18,203 bases of DNA, from positions 1-18,203 of the forward strand of contig CAXMQS010000091.1 of assembly GCA_964195995.1 (NCBI GenBank), written 5' to 3'. Below are positions 14,821 through 18,203 of the stretch, piece after piece. The first letter of the stretch is position 1. Each line of letters opens with the position of its first letter. The notes under the pieces are model-generated. The model made no database searches. It was not told the origin of the DNA and saw only the letters and a list, made by a program, of their open reading frames with translations. The position numbers and the translations under genes were made by a program. This stretch comes from CAXMQS01 sp964195995. GTDB lineage: Bacteria; Actinomycetota; Acidimicrobiia; Spongiisociales; JAOTWH01.

Positions 14821-16017
14821 TTGAGTGGGATGCGGGTTGTTGAGGCCGCCGCGTTCGTCGCCGGTCCACTCGGGGGAATGACTCTGGCCCAGCTCGGTGC
14901 CGACGTGATCAGGGTAGATCCGATCGGGGGCGGCCTTGACTACGGGCGTTGGCCGGTCACCGCCGCCGGCGACAGTCTCTACTGGGCTGGCTTGAACAAG
15001 GGCAAGCGGTCGATCGCCGTCGACCTCAGGTCGGAAGAGGGTAGAGAATTGGCGGCCCAGCTGGTGACCGCGGCCGGCGCCGACGCGGGGATCTTGCTCA
15101 CCAACTACCCGCCGAAGCACTGGGTTGACTACGAAGCGCTTCGCACTCGCCGTTCCGATGTGATCGTATGTCAAATCGTTGGCAACGCCGACGGCAGCAT
15201 CGCGATGGACTACACAATCAATGCCGCCGTCGGCTACCCGGTCATCACCGGTCCCGATGATGACGAGAGGGTTGTGAACTCTGTACTACCAGCATGGGAC
15301 TTGATCACCGGGATCACCGCCGCCACCGGCATCCTCGCCGCCGAGCGCCATCGCCGGAGCACGGGCGAAGGTCGGCTGCTCCGCCTGGCGCTCTCCGATG
15401 TCGCTCTGGCGGTGCTCGGACACCTCGGCCAGATCGCCGAGGTGCAGGTGAACGACGACGACCGTCAGCGATACGGGAACTACCTGTTCGGAGCCTTCGG
15501 CCGGAATTTCACCACCGGCGACGGCCGACAGTTGATGGTCGTCGCCATCACTCCACGCCAATTCCAAGGCATCGTGGAGGCGACAGGGTTACAGGACGAG
15601 GTCGCCGAGCTCGAGGAGAGGATCGGCTACAAGCTGAGAAGTGACGGCGACCTGTTCGCGGCGCGCCAGGAGATCGCCACACTCCTTGCCGAGTGGTTCC
15701 TGTCCGTTACCTTCGTCGAAGCGACGACTCTGTTCGATCGCCACCGGGTCTTGTGGGGGCCGTATCAGTCGGTCCGCCAACTGCTCGAGACCGATCCGCG
15801 CGCCTCGCTGGCCAATCCGATGTTCACGAACGTAGAACAACCGGGGATCGGCACCTACCTGGCGCCCGCCTCTCCGCTGCACACCGCCGGGAATCCACCT
15901 GCCCGGCCGGCGCCCAGGCTCGGGCAGCACACCGATGAGATCCTCATCGAGGTCCTGGGTCTGTCCGATGCCGAGATAGGGCGCCACCATGCCAACGGAG
16001 TGATAGCGGGAGCCTGA
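14821..16017 (+). CDS. class III CoA-transferase resembling mesaconyl-CoA C1-C4 CoA transferase (2-methylfumaryl-CoA isomerase, Mct)
   Basis: Family III (CaiB/BaiF) CoA-transferase, 398 residues. The N-terminal VAGPLGGMTLAQLGADVIRV (13-32), then DPIGGGLDYGRWPV (33-46) and LNKGKRSIAVDLR (58-70), closely resemble, from memory, the Chloroflexus Mct enzyme of the 3-hydroxypropionate bicycle. That enzyme moves CoA within one molecule (C1 to C4 of mesaconyl-CoA). The catalytic aspartate is Asp160 in LPAWDLITG. Further Mct-like stretches are LPAWD...GILAAERHRR, GNYLFGAFGR and VEQPGIGTYL near the C-terminus. The start is TTG 14821 with GGAG five bases upstream; ATG 14830 is possible. None of the other bicycle enzymes (Mch, Mcl, Meh) is present here, so a role in that cycle is not supported. 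A related C4-C5 dicarboxylyl-CoA is a plausible substrate. Confidence 0.85.
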   Translation: MSGMRVVEAAAFVAGPLGGMTLAQLGADVIRVDPIGGGLDYGRWPVTAAGDSLYWAGLNKGKRSIAVDLRSEEGRELAAQLVTAAGADAGILLTNYPPKHWVDYEALRTRRSDVIVCQIVGNADGSIAMDYTINAAVGYPVITGPDDDERVVNSVLPAWDLITGITAATGILAAERHRRSTGEGRLLRLALSDVALAVLGHLGQIAEVQVNDDDRQRYGNYLFGAFGRNFTTGDGRQLMVVAITPRQFQGIVEATGLQDEVAELEERIGYKLRSDGDLFAARQEIATLLAEWFLSVTFVEATTLFDRHRVLWGPYQSVRQLLETDPRASLANPMFTNVEQPGIGTYLAPASPLHTAGNPPARPAPRLGQHTDEILIEVLGLSDAEIGRHHANGVIAGA

Positions 16018-16065
16018 CGAGCGCCAGCTGGCACACGACGGCGCCGCTATCTCTAACGGCGCTCG
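16018..16065. terminator. possible bidirectional terminator between converging genes
   Basis: The 8-bp arms CGAGCGCC (16018-16025) and GGCGCTCG (16058-16065) flank the 35-nt gap between the Mct-like gene and the converging OsmC-like gene; the right arm lies in the last codons of the latter. The inner GC-rich sequence may add pairing. There is no T-run, and the loop is long, so support is modest. Confidence 0.25.
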
Positions 16066-16637
16066 ACCTTCTTGGGGTACTGGGTGTAGTCGAGATCGGC
16101 ACCGTTGAACATCACCGTCCCTGTCACCGACACCGGCTGTTGCAGGGCCGACTGGGCGTAGCAACCCCCTTCGGCGTTTCGTACCAGCGCGGCGACCCGG
16201 GCGGGGTCATCGGCAGACTCGATCTCCAGGTGGGTCTCCACCCAGTGGCAGGTAGAGCTGATGGTGCCGGCGAAGACCGACCCCTCGCTCGTCCAGTGGG
16301 CCTTCACCTGGCAAGACGCCTTCTGCAGATCCACCTTCAGCATTCGTCCGTACCGGACGAGTTGGGTCAGTATTCACAAGCCGACCGCTGCAGTGAAGTA
16401 GTGAAGTGGATAGGGATGCTCGTCTTCGCCGATCATCTGCGGCGGTTCGTCGCTGCGAAAGGTGAACGTACGACCCTGATCGTGTGAGTGCACGGTCGCC
16501 TCGTGCTGGATGCCGTCTAGATGGACGGTGACGGCTTCGACAGTGACCAGGCGCTTGAGGATGTCGGGATCAACGCCGGGAGGAACCGACGATGGGTCGC
16601 CGGGCCCTTCGCCGTTCCCTGGAACACTTGCTGCCAC
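16053..16637 (-). CDS. OsmC-family selenoprotein (in-frame TGA read as selenocysteine, Sec88)
   Basis: OsmC/Ohr-fold thiol-peroxidase-like protein, 194 residues if TGA at 16374-16376 is decoded as Sec. The N-terminal part (GTG 16637; AGGAG eight bases before) carries FRSDEPPQMIGEDEHPYPLH (60-79) and then YFTAAVGL, ending at the TGA. In the same frame translation continues ILTQLVRYG, then the C-terminal half with DDPARVAALVRNAEGGC (143-159). In OsmC proteins the peroxidatic cysteine occurs at exactly this distance after the PxP(L/V) motif (PVEYLLAALGSC-type), so the TGA replaces that Cys. Cys159 matches the second, resolving cysteine. A SECIS-like hairpin follows. Read without recoding it appears as two fragments (16374-16637 and 16053-16343). 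It stands alone between two plus-strand CoA-transferase genes. The alternative is a nonsense mutation at the catalytic codon, which is less likely given the intact frame on both sides. Confidence 0.87.
16344..16360 (-). promoter_or_regulatory. putative bacterial SECIS element for Sec88
   Basis: Counting on the minus strand, 13 nt after the TGA comes TCGTCCG-GTA-CGGACGA: a perfect 7-bp stem with GTA loop, or 6 bp with loop GGTAC. The loop starts 19-20 nt after the TGA and has G in its first positions. Published bSECIS rules (apical loop with an early G, about 16-37 nt from UGA, short stable upper stem) are met; the E. coli fdhF loop is GGUCU. The hairpin lies inside coding sequence, as required in bacteria, where SelB binds it. 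Confidence 0.75.
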
Positions 16638-16996
16638 CTTTGTCTCTCCTCTCAGATGCGTTACGGCAGCCTAGGTCGAGGGGCTCCCCCTGGTTCCCGG
16701 AACAGAGGGAACGGCACTCTGAGGATCACGGCCAGGATCCAGTCGAACTCCTAAGGACCATCCCTCGCCCGGGAATGTGCGCCGATTGCTAGCGTGACTC
16801 GAAGGTTCGTCAGTGAGGCACATGTAATGAATCGGGTCGCGCTTGACGGTGTGGGCCTTGCGGGTGCCGCCACGGCGGGAGTCCACTCCAAGCCGTGCCG
16901 TGATCATCCGGCTGCCGAAACCGCCAGCGAATTCGCCGATCGCGCTCAACGAGACGCTGCCGCGTCGCCTGAGGCGCCTCCATCCGTTGTTGCCAC
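16638..16996. other. intergenic region between the OsmC-like selenoprotein gene and the second CoA-transferase
   Basis: About 359 nt between divergent genes. No recognisable gene is seen. A plus-strand frame from GTG 16794 ends in a TGA overlapping the next ATG (ATGA at 16997-17000), which could couple translation, but its codon use is not gene-like. A minus-strand frame (16671-16949 and further upstream) has high third-position GC yet no recognisable domain. A weak 6-bp hairpin (GTTCCC 16693-16698, GGGAAC 16707-16712) is present. Promoters for both flanking genes should lie here. Confidence 0.4.
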
Positions 16997-18202
16997 ATGA
17001 GTGGGGCGCTTGACGGCATCAAGGTCCTAGACCTCTCCCAGGGGGGTGCCGGGCCTACGTGCGCCATGTACTTCGGAGACATGGGCGCGGACATCCTCAA
17101 GGTCGAGCCGCCCGGTGGCGAGTGGGGGCGAAGATTGGGCCCTCCCTTCGTCAACGGAGTTGCTGCGGTGTTCCTTGGGGTAAACCGGAACAAGAGGAGC
17201 GCGGTTATCGATCTCAAGAAGCCGGGCGGTGCTGAGGTCATGCTGCGTATCTGTGAGCACTGCGACATCGCTCTCGAGAGCTTCAGGCCCGGAGTAGCTG
17301 ATCGCCTGGGAATCGGCTACGAAGCGATGGCTGCCCGCAATCCCAGGCTCATCTATGCAGCGATCTCTGCCTTCGGCCAGAGCGGACCGTGGCGCGACCG
17401 TCCGGGAGTCGATGGCGTCGTCCAAGCGATGGGCGGGATCATGAGCGTCACCGGAACCGCAGATGGTCCGCCCGTGAAGGTCGGCGTTCCCGCTGCGGAC
17501 ATGACAGCCAGCATCTACGCATCACAGGCCATCCTTGCCGCGTTGTTCGCTCGTGAGCGCACGGGGCGGGGGCAGCGGATCGACGTCTCGTTGCTCGATT
17601 CCCTGCTGGCGTTCCAGATCGTGCCGCTTTCGATGTTCCTCGCCAGTGGTGAGTCTCCTCAGCGTCTGGGGAGCGCCGCGTCGTATGCGGCCCCGAACGA
17701 GGCGTTCCCGACCAGTGATGGCTATGTGATGGTGGCCGCCTACACGGTGAAACGCTGGCATGCGCTCTGTGGCGCGCTCGGTCGACCCGACCTCGCAACC
17801 GACTCGAGGTTCGACACCGGTGACAAGCGGGTGCGGGCCAGGACCGAGCTGCGCGACACGCTTGATCCGCTGTTCCGCGAACGGACGACGGCTGCTTGGA
17901 TCGACGTGCTTACCGAGGCTGATGTTCTGTGTGGCCCGCTGTTGAGCTACAGCGAGCTGGTTGCGGAAGAGCATGTTGCGCTGGGTGGATCCTTTGTGAC
18001 GACAGAGCACCCTGCTGTCGGCGAGATCCGCGCCCCCATTCTGCCCGGTCGCTTCTCAGAGACGAATGCCGATGCCACAGTGCCCTCGCCGCCCCTGTTG
18101 GGCGAGCACTCTGAGGCGATCCTCGGTGAATGTGGTTTCGTGGAAGACGAAATCCGGGATCTGATCCACAGCGGCGTCGTGCACAGTGTCGAGGCCGAGT
18201 GA
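16997..18202 (+). CDS. class III CoA-transferase (CaiB/BaiF family)
   Basis: Family III CoA-transferase, 401 residues, complete one base before the window end. Seen: GIKVLDLSQGGAGPTCAMYF (7-26), GADILKVEPPGG (30-41), NRNKRSAVIDLKKPGG (63-78), ESFRPGVADRLGIGY (94-108), and AAISAFGQSGPW with DRPGVDGVVQAMGG (134-147). The catalytic aspartate is Asp168 in VPAADMTASIYA, matching Asp169 of formyl-CoA transferase. It moves CoA between carboxylic acids in the cytoplasm, probably activating a substrate of the local pathway. The ATG at 16997 has no Shine-Dalgarno and overlaps the stop of a doubtful upstream frame as ATGA. It is only distantly similar to the Mct-like protein upstream, so the two probably serve different steps. 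Confidence 0.93.
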   Translation: MSGALDGIKVLDLSQGGAGPTCAMYFGDMGADILKVEPPGGEWGRRLGPPFVNGVAAVFLGVNRNKRSAVIDLKKPGGAEVMLRICEHCDIALESFRPGVADRLGIGYEAMAARNPRLIYAAISAFGQSGPWRDRPGVDGVVQAMGGIMSVTGTADGPPVKVGVPAADMTASIYASQAILAALFARERTGRGQRIDVSLLDSLLAFQIVPLSMFLASGESPQRLGSAASYAAPNEAFPTSDGYVMVAAYTVKRWHALCGALGRPDLATDSRFDTGDKRVRARTELRDTLDPLFRERTTAAWIDVLTEADVLCGPLLSYSELVAEEHVALGGSFVTTEHPAVGEIRAPILPGRFSETNADATVPSPPLLGEHSEAILGECGFVEDEIRDLIHSGVVHSVEAE

Positions 18203-18203
18203 C

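Noticed and set aside
16053..16343. Separate 96-residue protein starting at ATG 16343
   Set aside because: It is the C-terminal half of the OsmC-like protein in the same frame as the upstream half, and its ATG lies directly behind the SECIS-like stem with no ribosome site.
16053..16637. OsmC-like pseudogene caused by a nonsense mutation
   Set aside because: The frame is kept on both sides, the stop falls exactly on the catalytic cysteine position, and a correctly placed hairpin follows. Not fully excluded without checking for Sec machinery.
16671..16949. Minus-strand frame containing AGGFGSR, briefly considered a molybdenum-hydroxylase remnant
   Set aside because: Only a short glycine-rich resemblance; the flanking residues do not follow the family pattern.

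Overview
The window is high-GC, densely coded bacterial DNA, probably from an actinomycete-type organism. The pointers are an F420-type luciferase-like oxidoreductase, frequent GTG/TTG starts, and a binding lipoprotein with an Ala/Pro/Thr-rich linker after its lipobox. The overall style recalls uncultured Acidimicrobiia, but that placement is inference and no rRNA or other marker is present. No tRNA, rRNA, CRISPR, transposase or prophage gene was found.

Layout: (1) 1-1717, minus: the two E1 subunits of a thiamine-diphosphate 2-oxoacid dehydrogenase, with the beta subunit cut by the left edge and a possible 35-residue leader ORF in front of alpha. (2) 2078-2959, plus: a luciferase-like F420 oxidoreductase, converging on (3) an MmgE/PrpD-family protein (3021-4517, minus). 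(4) 4666-7861, plus, four-gene operon: alpha/beta hydrolase, SDR with a replaced catalytic Tyr/Lys pair, 3-hydroxyisobutyrate-dehydrogenase-like enzyme, carboxymuconolactone-decarboxylase-like protein. (5) 7858-13350, minus, ABC importer operon of the branched-chain amino acid (HAAT) type, in transcription order: binding lipoprotein, LivH permease, a fused LivM-LivG polypeptide, LivF ATPase, RidA-like protein. (6) 13618-16017, plus: zinc alcohol dehydrogenase, then a class III CoA-transferase resembling mesaconyl-CoA C1-C4 CoA transferase. (7) 16053-16637, minus: an OsmC-family protein read through an in-frame TGA. (8) 16997-18202, plus: a second class III CoA-transferase.

The main discovery is item 7. 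Two short adjacent reading frames are the two halves of one OsmC-like protein in the same frame. They are separated only by a TGA at the position where OsmC proteins carry their peroxidatic cysteine. A 7-bp hairpin with a GGUAC/GUA apical loop lies 13 nt after the TGA, matching a bacterial SECIS element. The best reading is a 194-residue selenoprotein with Sec88 and a resolving Cys159. Ordinary gene calling would leave two truncated hypothetical proteins.

Taken together the locus looks like an accessory catabolic region for an organic acid: import by the Liv-type transporter, CoA activation or transfer by the two class III transferases, and conversion by dehydratase-like, dehydrogenase and hydrolase enzymes. 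The Mct-like transferase with an MmgE/PrpD protein suggests branched C4-C5 dicarboxylate chemistry, but the substrate cannot be read from the sequence.
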